A DNA stretch of 64,000 bases from Symbiodinium natans (Eukaryota; Sar; Dinophyceae; Suessiales; Symbiodiniaceae): NCBI GenBank assembly GCA_905221605.1, contig CAJNDS010000779.1:392501-456500 (forward strand), written 5' to 3'. The first letter of the stretch is position 1. Every line of letters begins with the position of its first letter. Under the pieces are notes generated by a model. That model was given only the letters and a program-made list of their open reading frames with translations, did no database searches and was not told the origin of the DNA. The translations under genes were made by a program, and so were the position numbers. Of this stretch, positions 30,031-41,435 are shown in pieces.

Positions 30031-30839
30031 CTTTCAAGGCTTCGAAGAGCCTCCCCCCCCCCCCTCCCCCCCATTTCAATGGGAAGAAAATCTGACGAAC
30101 CAAGAGCGATGCCTGGATGCTGCCATGAACTTTTGAGTTGCCTATGCGCGGCAACTCTAAAACCCTTTCCACCGACCGGGGGCAGATGGGGTGTATCATG
30201 TGTATCGCACAGGGATCCCACCGGCATTTCGTTTCATCCTCGTGAGCCTTGTCGGCCAGGGGCGATCGACATTTGCGTGCGTGCAGCAGAGAGCGTATGT
30301 GGCGCTGAGGCCGCAGTACCAAAATGCACCAGACTTCCCAGTCTCCCAGGAGCTCTTTTTCGAGCGCCAGAGTTAGCAGAAGCGCGGTGCTCCGCCACCC
30401 CTCAAGTTTGACGGCTACTCCTAAAAAATCCAAAAACTGCCGAAATTATACTAATTTCAAAACCCAAATTAGGCATTTGACGTCGCGCTAAATATGAAAA
30501 AATGTCGCGCTTAATTTCGTTTCCGAAATTAAGCTCCAGGGTTTACACATAGCCCAGCCACCCAAACTCAAGGGCCTGACGGTCGGATACGGTCGGTTCC
30601 GGTCAAATTAAATTAACGAAACCCGAAATGCCTAGCTGCTAACTCAAACCTAAAACTCTCAGCCCTGGCCTAAACTCACTCAAACCCTGCAATGCAACAA
30701 CCTATTACAAGGAGCCTACCTGGGCTGCCCTACACTGACCCTGAAACAACCCTACAACGAGCCTGTCTGCAGCCCAAACCCCAACGTCAAGCCGACTTGG
30801 GAACAACCTAAGCCCTGTACCCCAAACCTTGCCCCAAAG
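30031..30839. other. stretch with an AATTTCG-rich segment
   Basis: A poly-C run is at about 30050-30071. 30440-30545 holds AATTTC/GAAATT and GTCGCGCT motifs in both orientations, akin to 31845-31915 (TGACGTCA, GGCGCTAATTTC). These may be two copies of a short degenerate element. C-rich telomere-like motifs lie at 30640-30840. Confidence 0.4.
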
Positions 30840-31811
30840 CCTGAAAAAAACCCTATCTGGGCCAAATAGGGTTTTTGCGAGTCTATCTGGCCAAATAGGG
30901 CCGAAGCAAAGCCAAACCCCACATTTCAGGGCGACCTGGGCAAACCCAAACTCCAGAACGCGCAACCAAAGCCAAAACCCCAGACAAAAGCCAGAAACAA
31001 CCAAAAAGTAGTCCAAACCCTGAAGGCGAGCTGGGCTAACCCAAACTCCAGAACGCGAAACCAAAGCCAAAACCCCCGATAAAAGCCAGAAACAACCAAA
31101 AAGTAGCCGAAACCCGAAATCCGGCTATTCCAAGCCCCAAACCCAACCAGGAGGGGGGGGGGAGCGGGGGAGGGGAGAGGTGGGGCAGGGAGCTCGTTTT
31201 TTAGCATTGGGGGGGACGGGCTATAGTATTGGGGGGAGGCCCGGGCTCGTAATTTAGTATTAAGGAAAGACCCGGGCTCGTAATTTAGTATTGGAGGAAG
31301 GGCTCGTAATTTAGTATTGGGGGAAGGGCTCGTAATTTAGTATTGGGGGAAGGGCTCGCAATTTAGTATTGGGGGGAGGCCAGGGCTCGTAATTTAGTAT
31401 TGGGGGGAGGCCCGGGCTCGTAATTCAGTATTGGGGGGAAGGCCGGGCTCGTGATTTAGTATTGGCGGCCAATTTTTGGGCCAAATAGGGTTTTTTTGCT
31501 CTGAAAAACCCTATCTGGGCCAGGTAGGTTTTTTGTGCTCTCAAAAACCCTATCTGGGCCAGATAGGGGTTTTTAAGCCAATTCCAAGCCCCAAACCCAA
31601 CCAGGAGGGGGGGGGGGGGGGGGGGGAGCTGGGGAGGGGAGAAGGGGGGCAGGGAAGGGGACGGGAGGCCCGGGCTCGTTTTTTTAGTATTGGGGCTCTG
31701 AAAAACCCTATCTGGGCCAGAAAGGGGTTTTTTGTGCTCTCCAAAACCCTATCTGGGCCAGATAGGGTTTTTTAAGCCAATTCCAAGCCCCAAACCCAAC
31801 CAGGAGGGGGG
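30840..31811. repeat. hairpin-rich repeat block with a GGGCTCGTAATTTAG minisatellite
   Basis: Palindromic modules AAAACCCTATCTGG-G-CCAGATAGGGTTTT occur perfectly at 31743-31771 (14-bp arms) and imperfectly at about 30844, 31504, 31543 and 31693. About ten tandem copies of GGGCTCGTAATTTAGTATTG fill 31205-31465. The segment TTCCAAGCCCCAAACCCAAC plus a G-run recurs at about 31127, 31580 and 31780. No coding content. Confidence 0.8.
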
Positions 31812-32965
31812 AGGTCCTACAGCTTGTTGGTGCTAAACCAGGTCCTTATTTTGGCTTAATTTCGGATTTCTGACGTCACTAATTTGGCGCTAATTTCAAA
31901 AGACGTCATAATAATTTGTGCAAAAAAAACACTCTCCACCGGCTTGATTATTGCTACAACTTACAACAGCACGGCCGCAAGTGGCGCCAGCCCTGCACGA
32001 GTACATATGTTGGCTTTTGTGTCCGAGCGACAAGTGCATTTGCTCGTTTGTTGGGCTGGTGTGAGGCGTTTCATTCTACTGACCACACCAGCGTGAAGAG
32101 GCTAGCGGCTGGTGTTTCCGCTGAATCTCGTCTATCTACCCACACCCAACGTTTTACACCGAAAACTCGGTACGTTCGGGGGTTGCCTGCAAAAATCAAG
32201 GTCCTTACGGTCATTTTTGAGGATATACATATATATATATATATTTATATTTATTTATGTATCTTTCTTTACGATCCTGGTACTCGGTTCGCCAGCCCCC
32301 CCCCCCCCCCCATGGTACGTCCCTCCACCCCAACCCCCTAAAACCCTTAACCCCAAACCCCAAACCCTGAACCCTAAACCCTAACCCAAAAACCCCAAAC
32401 CCTAAAAACTCTAAACCCTCAACCCTTTTGCATCCAGGTCTCTTGCAGCCAAACGCTCAACCCCAAAACCCTAAACCCTAAACCGACCCACTACCACACC
32501 ACCGGGCGGGGGGGGGGGGGGGGGTGGGGGGGGGGGGGTGGGGCCAGCCCCACCGGCTCATGTATTATTTTGTGTATTTATTTATGGGGGGGGGGGGGAT
32601 GGGGGGGGGGGGGGTGGGGCCAGCCCGCACCGGCATCATGTATTTATTTTGTGTATTTATTTATGTATGTATGTATATATATATATATATATGTAAGGAA
32701 GAGTCCGACTTGTATGCCCAGGGTGTGCGAGCCAATACCTTGTCAACGGGTTATCAGTTATCCAGTTTTCGACCTACTCTTAGAGTACACAGACGACACG
32801 CTGCCTCCTCAACCTCCCATTGCAACCGCCCTAAGCCCAAACCCTGAACTGTTCAAGCCGTGTAAATCCTGAAAACTCTATATTTCCCCAAGTCTGAATC
32901 CTACATCGCAAGACCAGATATCCCGACAGCGCTAAACCCTCAACCCATTCAACCCTAAAGCGGAC
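31812..32965. other. non-coding stretch with microsatellites
   Basis: (AT)n at 32224-32260, C-rich telomere-like array at 32335-32490 (CCCTGAACCCTAAACCCTAA and others), poly-G and a duplicated unit at 32505-32690. A short open frame at 31916-32341 looks non-coding. Confidence 0.5.
32505..32692. repeat. duplicated poly-G unit with TATTTATTTATG tail
   Basis: Two copies of a unit of about 75 bp: a long G-run, GTGGGGCCAGCCC, CACCGGC, CATGTATT, then TTTTGTGTATTTATTTATG. A TA microsatellite follows the second copy. Confidence 0.8.
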
Positions 32966-33035
32966 TGTTAAATGGGCCTTGTCCAGGTGAGCCCGAATGT
33001 GCTTGAGGGCGGCTGGTCCGTCACTGGTGCAGAAC
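32966..33035 (-). CDS. exon candidate
   Basis: 70 bp. 3' splice site GATCCAG|GTT; 5' splice site TTAACA|GTCCGCTTTAGGG, so the telomere-like repeat begins a few bases into the intron. Peptide FCTSDGPAALKHIRAHLDKA then HLT. C-rich repeats below and G-rich above. Confidence 0.55.
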
Positions 33036-33698
33036 CTGGATCATGCATGGGCTTCAGGGTCAGGGTTGTGTTTTGGGTTCGCAGCGCGGATGGAAAACCT
33101 CCCTGAATTCAACAACACGTGAACGTGAAACTGCCGCAAGTACAGGTTTTGGAATGTTTTTCAGCGTGATGGCTCGGCGCTGTTTTCTTGAAAAATAAAA
33201 GCGTTCGTGAGCGCCGCCCCCCCTCCCCACCTCTCCTCCGTACCCGAGGTCTTCTTGAGGGTTTAGGAGTTTAGGGTTTGGATTTTGGGTTCAGATTCAG
33301 GGCCTCTCGTGTCCAAGCATTCACGAGTCAAGCAGCTTGTCACGTCTCTAGAAACTATAACCGCCCCACCCCTCCCTGCCGCCCATGCCCCTCAATGCAC
33401 CCCTGGCCTGCCCCCCTTCCTTGCCCTTCCGAACGGCCTGTAAACCCTCTGTAAACCCTCTATAACCCCATCGATGCTATAAATCCTACAAACTCTGAAC
33501 CCTCAGGGGGATGGCCGACCCCTGAATCATACAGACGGGGGAGCTCATCAATCCCAAAGGCTAAAACCTTTTCCCTATATCCTTTTCGCTAGGTTTAGGC
33601 CTTGCCATTGCTTTGGACCGTTTGAATAGTGATCCTTCTGTGTGTGCCACTTCAAAAATGAGTGTTTTGCTCTAAAACCTCAACCCTTGACCCTAAAC

Positions 33699-33793
33699 CT
33701 CACTTATGCCCCCGAGTTGTTCGGTACGAAAAACGTCGACTTTCACGCCCAGTGCCAAGTCAAAGCATCTGCGAGCAACTTGGGGAGCGGCTG
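33699..33793 (-). CDS. exon candidate
   Basis: 95 bp. 3' splice site GAATCAG|CAG; 5' splice site AGTGAG|GTTTAGGG, with the telomere-like repeat forming the donor itself. Peptide AAPQVARRCFDLALGVKVD, then VFRTEQLGGISE. C-rich on the low side and G-rich on the high side. Confidence 0.55.
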
Positions 33794-33842
33794 CTGATTC
33801 GCCAGCAGGCGTTCTCGATTTGCGGTGTAGGGTTTCTTTGAC

Positions 33843-33843
<1 letters not shown>

Positions 33844-33882
<39 letters not shown>
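33844..33882. repeat. TC microsatellite
   Basis: TCTG repeats passing into an uninterrupted (TC)n run. Confidence 0.9.
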
Positions 33883-33886
<4 letters not shown>

Positions 33887-34377
33887 ATTGCACCCAGAGC
33901 CAGAGGGTCTAGGGTGTAGGATGGTGTAGGGTTTAGCCTTGTGGATCTTGTCATCCAGGCAAGGTGGCTTGGGAGAAGGCTTGACTACGGGGGGCTTAGG
34001 GAGGTTGTTGGGTCCTCGGTTCCAAATTCGCCCAGAAATAGCCATCAGATCCTGGACCCCTCAATGCAAAGGTGTGTTCTCTTTGCCACCCACCTAGCTG
34101 ACTTAGGTGGGCGCAGAGTTTACGGCGCTTTGGGCTGCAGGGGGGTGGGGCCGGCAACTAACCCGAACCAGTCAAAGCCGCCCCGTCAGTCAAATGAGAG
34201 GAAACCTGGAACTCTGGGTTTGTGCATTAGAAATTGAAGGTATATTATGGAGTTTAGGGTGGTTTCAGGTTTGGGGCTTCTTCTACATGATCTGAGGGCT
34301 GCGCCTCCTGCACGGGTTGAGGGTTTAGGGCTTATGAATTCAAACCCGGGAACAAAGCCCAAAGCCTAAACCCTAAC

Positions 34378-34432
34378 CTCGCCAAAGGCACGCGTCGATC
34401 TCGTTCCGGCTGGCATCAATCACCTGCGCTGC
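34378..34432 (-). CDS. exon candidate
   Basis: 55 bp. 3' splice site TTGGAG|GCA; 5' splice site GGCGAG|GTTAGGGTTTAGG, the clearest case of a telomere-like repeat at a donor. Peptide AAQVIDASRNEIDACLWR. Flank polarity follows the rule on both sides. Confidence 0.55.
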
Positions 34433-35357
34433 CTCCAATGGGTGTTAAGCCGCATTGGCAGGGTGACTTTAGGTGAAGGGGCTGCGGGTTGCGAAAAGAT
34501 TAAGGTCTTGGCGGATTAGAGTCCACCCTGAACCAACCCTAGGCCTGGGACCCTAATCCCTGAACACAGGCCCGAAGACTCGGAATTTGCGTCCAGCATG
34601 AAGAAATCTGGTCCAGAGCTCGTGGCACTGAGCTCTGTTTTCAAGCCGCGAACTCCGTGGACCCTGAAAGTGAAACGCTTAACACCTGCCCCAAACCCTA
34701 AACCCAAACACCTCAAGCACCCAATGACCGTAACAGTGGATGCAGGCCAAATCGAAGAAGGATCCCTGTGTTTAGGGTTCTAAGTTTAAGGGTCGATTGG
34801 GGTTCCGAAGCTTTGAGCCTTTAAGCCCCACAAGGGAGTTTCAGTAGCATCAAGGACCTTGAAGAAACGCCATGTAATCCCCACGCACCCCTTCTACAGC
34901 GCAATAAAGGAGGCCCAGGACTGCAACAAACTTATACAACGCTGTAGATTCGTGCACTCTCTAGGTCCATACAAAGCCAGACAAACACCCGAGCCCAACC
35001 CTTCTACAGCCCCCTATACAGGAGCTAGAACCCTTCAGGAGCCCTTAGAAAAGGAGCCATCTGATTCGAACAACAGAACAAGCGCTAAACCCCTCCTGCC
35101 AGTCATATTACACTTAAACTGTAGAACCCTCCAACGGAGTCCCACGGTACAAAGCCCGGGAGATGACCCGCAAGCCTTAACTACTTGAACCCTAAACCCG
35201 AAACCCCTCCAACCCTAAACCGCTGGAGCATCCAAACCCTGCCATCCCCAAACTACGAAGTCACACATTCTCCCAAAAGCCTTTATCCTGCAGAACCCTA
35301 AGCCCTAGAACCCTGTACAGGCCCCTGCTGGCCCCTTTTGGTGTGAGCCCATTCAGC
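34433..35357. other. intron-like stretch
   Basis: Mixed telomere-like motifs; C-rich runs at 34690-34720 and 35185-35320. Plus-strand open frame 34859-35188 looks non-coding. Several AGGAGCCCTT-type motifs at 34990-35060. Confidence 0.4.
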
Positions 35358-35426
35358 CTTCACGTCCGCCAAGGCGAGCTGGTCCAGCAAGCCGCCATCG
35401 ACCACTCTCGATGCCAGCAGCCCGAC
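35358..35426 (-). CDS. exon candidate
   Basis: 69 bp, phase 0-0. 3' splice site AGATAG|GTC; 5' splice site GTGAAG|GCTGAATG (GC type). Peptide VGLLASRVVDGGLLDQLALA then DVK. C-rich repeats on the low side. Confidence 0.5.
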
Positions 35427-35796
35427 CTATCTATATATAAAGGGCGTAGGGCGTTTTTTTTCCCACCCGTTTCGCAAGCGTTTACGGGGAAAAGGTCAGA
35501 GACATATCCTAGCCAAAGTTCAGAACAGTGTGATGACTTGGGGCTGGCCTCAGCACTGTGCCTCAGGACTGTTCATTCAAGCACAACCAAGAGTGCGAAC
35601 ACCAAACAAACAGAAGAATGCACAACCCATACAAACTGCAAGCCCTGAACAGCCCGCCTCACAAAAGAAACAAAGGACTCACTCTGTATCCCCCTCCCTG
35701 CCGTCTCGCACCTGCCCAAGCCATCAAGTGCAGAAGGGGACTAGGGCTTGGGGTTTAGGATTGAGGGTTTAGGGCGTGCATACATATGCACAACTA

Positions 35797-35900
35797 CATA
35801 CACACACACACACACACACACACATGAAGGCGTATATATATATATATACATATGTGTATGTGTATATATATATATGTGTGTGTGTGCACGCACACGCACA
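35797..35900. repeat. CA/TA/TG microsatellite
   Basis: (AC)n, then (TA)n, then (TG)n with short interruptions. Open frames here are artefacts. Confidence 0.9.
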
Positions 35901-36163
35901 GTGTCCTAAACAATGTTCACTGTCACATAATGTTACGCAATGCTGTTGGCAAAAATCTTCAGCGCCGTCCAACAGCTGGCCGAGAAAGAAGCCTTCGGGA
36001 CAGCTGAAAGAAACCCTTTCAGGACTTCCGAAGCGAACCCCAATCCCTGAAACCCGATATACACCCTAAGACCCCACAACTCGAAACTGTCCTAAATTCC
36101 CCCCTCCCCGTCCCGCTTCGAATTCACCGGGGAACAGCCTGAGAGCCCCGCCTGGAAAGTTAC

Positions 36164-36200
36164 CTCAGACCAAGTCTTCTTGAGAACTTCGTGGGCATTC
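36164..36200 (-). CDS. micro-exon candidate
   Basis: 37 bp. 3' splice site AGCTCAG|GAA; 5' splice site TCTGAG|GTAACT, a textbook donor. Peptide NAHEVLKKTWSE. Very short, so support is mainly the donor and the helical composition. Confidence 0.4.
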
Positions 36201-36876
36201 CTGAGCTTGGGGTTCATGGTTTGGGGGGCTCTCTTGTGGGTTTTGTTCAAGAGCCAAAGTTCAGATACCATCCTCAGGTTCTGCAAAAAGAATTTGGCTT
36301 TCTCGGTCCCGCATGAAGTTCCTTCGCTACTAGGACGCAGCCTCAGTTCCCTTGGAAGTTTGGGTATGTCGGTCCATTCGCCTCGTCTAGGGCTTTAAGT
36401 TGTTTAAGGCTCGGGGTTTCGGATTCAAGGCGGGTGAAGGTTTGGGGTTTCAGGCGTCCTGTTTCGGGTTCCTGTGTTGAGGCTTTCGGTCTTTATAATA
36501 GAGACCTGGTAAGACTCGACGAAGCGTCACTTTGACTAGGATTTTGAGTAGTTTGGGGGCTGAAGGGGTTTGGGTTTTACATCACGAAACTCGCTTGCCC
36601 AACGCCAGGCGCCTCTTGTCCAAAGAAGGTTGACAAGGGCTTCTCCTAATTTACCCCGAACCCGAAAATCCATAATACGGCACCGTACTACATACTTCAA
36701 CCTGAAAGCATCCTTTCATTATGACAGAACCTGATCTAACCTTATCCAAGGTCACGTAACATAGAGTATGACGATAACAGATGCATTAGTATCATGTTGC
36801 CTTTCAATCCAACACCTTGAAGGATGTTGCAAGACCCCCAAACAGAACCCCGAAGCCTAAAACCTAAAGCCTGAAC

Positions 36877-36943
36877 CGAGCATCCTTTCCGCACGGGCCG
36901 AGGCCGCGTAAGCAGCCTTCAGCTGGTCGAAGTTGACGCGGCA
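36877..36943 (-). CDS. exon candidate, helical
   Basis: 67 bp. 3' splice site CTCCCAG|TGC; 5' splice site ATGCTCG|GTTCAGGCTTTAGG. Peptide CRVNFDQLKAAYAASARAER, then ML. It starts in phase 0 and so can follow the exon at 37131-37211 directly. Confidence 0.55.
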
Positions 36944-37130
36944 CTGGGAGGTATACCCTAGCAGCGCGTTTTCAACATTTGGGCTTCGGCAAGCTACAAG
37001 GTTCTACGAACGCAAAGCATACCAACCAAAAGCGAAGACTACACGACACCTGCAGGGCGGGACTTGGGCGAAACACATGCGCCGCACATACATACATATA
37101 TACACGCACACATGTGAACTCTCTCCATAC

Positions 37131-37211
37131 TTTGTACACGTAGTTCACGGAACGTTGGTATGCCAGCAGGAAGTACCGGCCTCGCAAGGCATCCACAGCG
37201 CGCCGGGTGGC
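37131..37211 (-). CDS. exon candidate
   Basis: 81 bp, phase 0-0. 3' splice site GTCCGCAG|GCC; 5' splice site TACAAA|GTATGGAG. Peptide ATRRAVDALRGRYFLLAYQR, then SVNYVYK. A G-rich telomere-like run lies on the acceptor side. One of the best-supported exons. Confidence 0.55.
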
Positions 37212-37759
37212 CTGCGGACTGTTTCGGGGTTTAGGCCTTTGGGGTTTTGGGTTTCGTGTTTAGGGCTTTAGGGTTTTGCACGATTTGGGGGCCGGCTTTC
37301 CAGAAGGGTTGCATTGGGATCCCATGAGGGTCTTACAAGGAAAGATGTTAATGTTTCGGGTTGAAGGGTTGTCTGGTTTCCGAGTTGAAGCTGTGACCAA
37401 CAACCGTGGCATGTGTTCTATATCTATTCCTGCAGGGGATGAAGCCCTCACTTAGAACAACCCGCTCAACCCCGAAGCCAAGACCACCCTAAATCCTACA
37501 CCCTTTTTGCTGCCGGGCTGCTTCGGTACTACACCCTAAACCTCCACTTCCCCAACTTTACAACCACAAAGCCCAAACATTAAACACCCCAAATCCTAAA
37601 CTCTGAAACCCCAAAGCCTACACGTTTTTTGTCAATCCAGACCTCGTGACGAATCCTAAACACTGAACCCCAAAACCCTAAACTCCTAAACATCCTCAAC
37701 TCTAAATCCGACAGTCCTAAAACCCCAGCAAATCTAAAATTAAAACGGAAGGCCAGGGC
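37212..37759. repeat. telomere-like repeats, G-rich then C-rich
   Basis: G-rich 37225-37400 (GGTTTAGGCCTTTGGGG and others), then C-rich 37480-37740 (CACCCTAAACCTCC, CCTAAACTCC and others). The G-to-C order across one intron fits the inverted arrangement proposed in the findings. Confidence 0.65.
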
Positions 37760-37818
37760 TTCCCTCTGCCCTCAGTTCAGTCGCGACCTGCGTGTGCTCG
37801 CCAGCTGCTTCAAGGTAC
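37760..37818 (-). CDS. exon candidate
   Basis: 59 bp. 3' splice site CGCCAG|GTA; 5' splice site GGGAA|GCCCTG (GC type, uncertain). Peptide YLEAAGEHTQVATELRAEG. C-rich repeats below and G-rich above (37930 on). Confidence 0.4.
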
Positions 37819-38282
37819 CTGGCGAGTGTTTTGCTATGGGAATGATTAGAAGAGGGTTTTGGTGGTGGCAACTATGCTAGGAACCAAGGAATAATCTTTG
37901 TAGTTGGTCCGGCGTTTACATCAAGGATTTTAGGGTTTGGGCGTAGGGCTTATAGGGCAGTAGGGTTTTAGGGTCGAGGGTGCACACTCTCTCTCTCTCT
38001 CTGCTGTTTCGGTTGGGCAGCTATGCTTCGTACTATCTTGGGATATACTATGCAACGTCGTAGTGGCTGTGCTACTGCTGTGCTATACCATGCTGGGTTC
38101 TACCAGTTCTCTTGACATGCTGGTGCGATGAGAGGCATTTGGATTTTGGAACTTGAGGTTCAAGCCTTGGGCTGGGTGCTGCTGGAGGAGGCTACAGTAA
38201 GGGTAGTTGCTTAGACACGTCTGGCTGTGTTTCTTGTACATTGTATATTGTTGGCTTCGGTGTCTCGAAGATGATGCGGAAC

Positions 38283-38357
38283 AAAGAGGGTCAAAGCGGG
38301 TTGTGCGGGGCACCCATCCAGCTTCCTCCGGATGCCCCACCACATGGAATCGAAGGT
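38283..38357 (-). CDS. exon candidate
   Basis: 75 bp, phase 0-0. 3' splice site CACTGGAG|ACC; 5' splice site CTCTTT|GTTCCG. Peptide TFDSMWWGIRRKLDGCPAQP, then ALTLF. Other frames are open here, so confidence is moderate. Confidence 0.4.
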
Positions 38358-38552
38358 CTCCAGTGCCTTTGGGGTTTCGTTTCGGGTTTTGATGCCTTCA
38401 GCTCAGCCACATCCACCAACTGCATCGCCCGAGTTTAAGGTAAGTGTAGTGGTTTTGCCGGGCTTGCGTTCAGAAACTTTATTTATCACTTCCTAACACC
38501 GATAATGCCAGCACAAACCCCAAACAGTGATACACCACAGAACCGATTGACG

Positions 38553-38705
38553 GACCATGACGACCACGACCACCACAACCAACACGGCAACCGCCCTGTG
38601 GACCAGCAGGACCCATGCGACGAGGAGGACCACCAGGACCACCACAACAGCAATGACCAGCGAGACCACTAGGAGACGACCGGGGCAACCAAGAGATCAC
38701 CAGAC
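38553..38705. repeat. degenerate GACCACCA-type repeat
   Basis: Irregular GACCA, CCACCA and GACGA units on the plus strand. The open frames (Thr-rich on plus, Gly-rich on minus) are repeat artefacts. Confidence 0.7.
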
Positions 38706-39687
38706 CACCAGGATCATCGTAACCAGCCTTCCCTACAGGGGCTCGGGAAAGTCGACCCTTTTATTGGGGGAGACGTGAAACCCCAATGAACGCAGAGGGT
38801 TCAGGAAGATGACGAAGTCGACTGCGGGATCCTTTCCCCCCACTGAGCGCATGGATTTTACAGCTACGAAAAGCAGCGAAAATCAGTACGCAAGCATCGA
38901 AATCCCCAAGGAACGCTGGGGCTCAACATGCCTGAAAACATCATCCAACATGGTTGCTGAAGGACCTCCGCCCGAGTGAAACGCAAGCAAAGCATGGAGT
39001 CAAGGCCTACCAAAACTTACGAAGAAGAGGCAACCATTTCTCTGAACCTATATCGCGTCGTATAGCCAACATGGCGTATGACACGCATGCATGGAATTGT
39101 GGTTCCGCCCGAGGGAAGCGCAGTTTCGGTCGACTTCCTAAAAAGCTTCCCCGCAGTGATTTGCCTTACCGCAAGAAAAAAGGTCAACTTTCCATGTTGT
39201 CTGTATGTTGCATGGTGGGATTCAGCGCTAAACGGCCACCGTTACCCGGACGCTTTCCGCATGGCGCCACGGGCAAAAATCCGCCTTGTCCGACGGGTTT
39301 CGATGGCGGGATTCAATGTTCAATGTTCATGGCCGAAACGCTTCCCCGCCTTGTCTGCTGGGTTTCAAGCATTTTGGCGCATCTGTTTGAATTTATATAC
39401 GATGAATTTAGGCGTCGCAGGTGACCCTGTGCAGCAAGGAACTGGGGATAAGGTGGTTTAGGGAAACATGTGCACCGGGCAACAGCAGAAGCCGCGGCCC
39501 CTCCGTGACCTGATCCCTCTACACCCAACGTAAGAATCCGTTACGAAGTGTTACTATGCTGTTTTCGGAAAAGCCTCAAAAGCAAACACTGCAACCCTAA
39601 ACCTCCACTTCTCAGTGGAGTTATTCATTACTTTCGGGTCTTCGCCCGGTTCCAGCACTTCGGCTGCGTGACAGGGATTTACCACAC
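38706..39687. other. stretch poor in telomere-like motifs
   Basis: An open frame at 38954-39424 (plus) is not convincing. Two related segments with GGATTCA...ACGCTTCC...CCTTGTC...GGGTTTC at about 39214-39305 and 39308-39368 suggest a short degenerate tandem repeat. Confidence 0.35.
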
Positions 39688-39747
39688 CCCATGGCGACTG
39701 AAATTGAACTCCTTAGCCAGAATCCAGTAGAGGCCCGGGCCGAAGCC
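39688..39747 (-). CDS. exon candidate
   Basis: 60 bp, phase 0-0. 3' splice site GTTCAG|GGC; 5' splice site CATGGG|GTGTGG. Peptide GFGPGLYWILAKEFNFSRHG. Confidence 0.5.
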
Positions 39748-41074
39748 CTGAACCCCAAACGCACCACCCCTGAAGGCCCTGAAGACATGCACTGAAGACA
39801 CGCGTGCTGATCCTCGAAAGCCCCTTGAGGGTGTAGGGTTTCTTTCCCACCCGGTTCGCATGAGGGTGTAAGGTTTACAGGCATTTTGTCCTTCGATAAC
39901 CTTTTGTTGCTCTACCCATCTGAGCTGACAGCATGACCTGTCCCCTACATGTGCTCATCGACGACTGTGGGGGACTTCCTTGACAGTCCCGGAAAGTGCG
40001 GCAAACTCCTCCGAACCGACAGCGAAACGCAACGGAAAGTGGAGAAGAACCCGGTCGTCACCTCCACCGGGCGCAAGTGCAGCCCGAAGTGATTGCAGGA
40101 TTCATCTTCGTTGTAGACGTTGGTTTTCGAGCAACTGATGGTCAGGGTTGCCTCGTCCGCTCCTCTGAAGTTGGTCAAAAAGTACAAGGTTGACCCGCCA
40201 CGCCATACAGTAGGAGGAACATGATTGGAAAAATGGCGAGGGAGAGCGCAGCCCATTACAAGGATGCCTCTGCTGCGCTGATGTGCCCAGCAAACAGGTG
40301 TCTCTTGAACCATTTCAGCGTCGCTGGGGTCACGCGCCGTCTCCTTAGAACGGTAGAGCTTCTTCAACCCGATATCTGGGCCATAGGATCGCACCGCCGC
40401 CAGTCCGGGACCCCCACTGCCGACCAAGAACTGAAGGAAACCCACGATGCGCCTTCAGGGACGGCCCCCTTCTTGCGCAAAACAGCTCCCACCATTTTCA
40501 CGGCGGATGTCGCCGCCTCGCCCTTGGCTAGTCTTTTTCTCCAGCTCAAGATCCTTGTTGGGTCCAGGTACCAGTACCGATTGGCCCTTGTCACGGTGCC
40601 CGCTGTGCTTTAAAAGTAGCTGACATCTGCTGCGTCGCCGACGTTTCGGGTCAGATCCATCCTGGCAGGCATCAGCTGGAACGACGCCGACGCCCAATGA
40701 GCGTAGGCGTGGTTGGTATCGCGTCTGGCCTCGTCCGTGCCATCCCCGGCAAGCGCAAAGGGGTGACAGATGGGCACTCACATGCACTCACTATATAGTG
40801 CTTCGACCGCCTGTTTCTGACGTGCGGGCAAGAGCTCAGATGGAACCGGTCACCGAAATGCGGAGTACATCGGCATCCTGGCGCCAGCTGTGCCTACTGA
40901 TACAACCCAGTTCGCAATACCCTAAGTAACTCTATACTTGCTGTCTGAGCGTGTGTCGAATAATGTCCTCGCCCGTTGTCAGTAACCTTTTTTAAAACGC
41001 TCAACCCCCAACCCTGAACCTTAAGCCCTAGCCCTGGACCCCCAGCCCTGAACCCGAAGGAAGCCTAGCCTTGT
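39748..41074. other. repeat-poor block, open on both strands
   Basis: 39945-40445 is open on minus (166 codons) and 40221-40613 on plus (130 codons; includes SLFLQLKILVGSRYQYRL). The block lacks telomere-like motifs, unlike its surroundings. It may be an intronless gene, a retrocopy or a mobile element; I cannot choose. Confidence 0.3.
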
Positions 41075-41135
41075 TGCCCAACACCCACGCGCCTGCCCCA
41101 CGCGGGCCTCCTGGAATTCGGTCATCAGCGAGAGC
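41075..41135 (-). CDS. weak exon candidate
   Basis: 3' splice site TCGGAG|GCT. Peptide LSLMTEFQEARVGQARG. The donor is not fixed; C-rich repeats lie on the low side (40995-41060). Confidence 0.3.
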
Positions 41136-41276
41136 CTCCGACAACCGAAGCCCTGTTAAGATTTCTAATTACTGCCAATCAGTATTATTGCTGGTAGTCC
41201 TGCTTAGTCTTAGTCCGACGTATTGATTGCTATGACTGCTATCTCAGTAGGGGTCTGTCGTCTGTCGTCATTCGTG

Positions 41277-41401
41277 GTCCGTCGTCGTCGTCGTCGTCAC
41301 CGTCGTCACCGTCGTCACCGCCACCGTCACCGTCGTCACCGTCACCGTCGTCACCGTCACCGTCGTCACCGTCACCGTCGGCGTCGTCGTCGTCCTCGTC
41401 C

Positions 41402-41433
<32 letters not shown>

Positions 41434-41435
41434 AT
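41277..41435. repeat. CGTCGTCAC / CGTCAC microsatellite
   Basis: GTC trinucleotides with interspersed ACC units. Both strands are open; the Arg/His and Asp/Gly frames are artefacts. Confidence 0.9.

Noticed and set aside
41277-41435. CRISPR array
   Set aside because: Simple-sequence repeat without spacers; a eukaryotic context.
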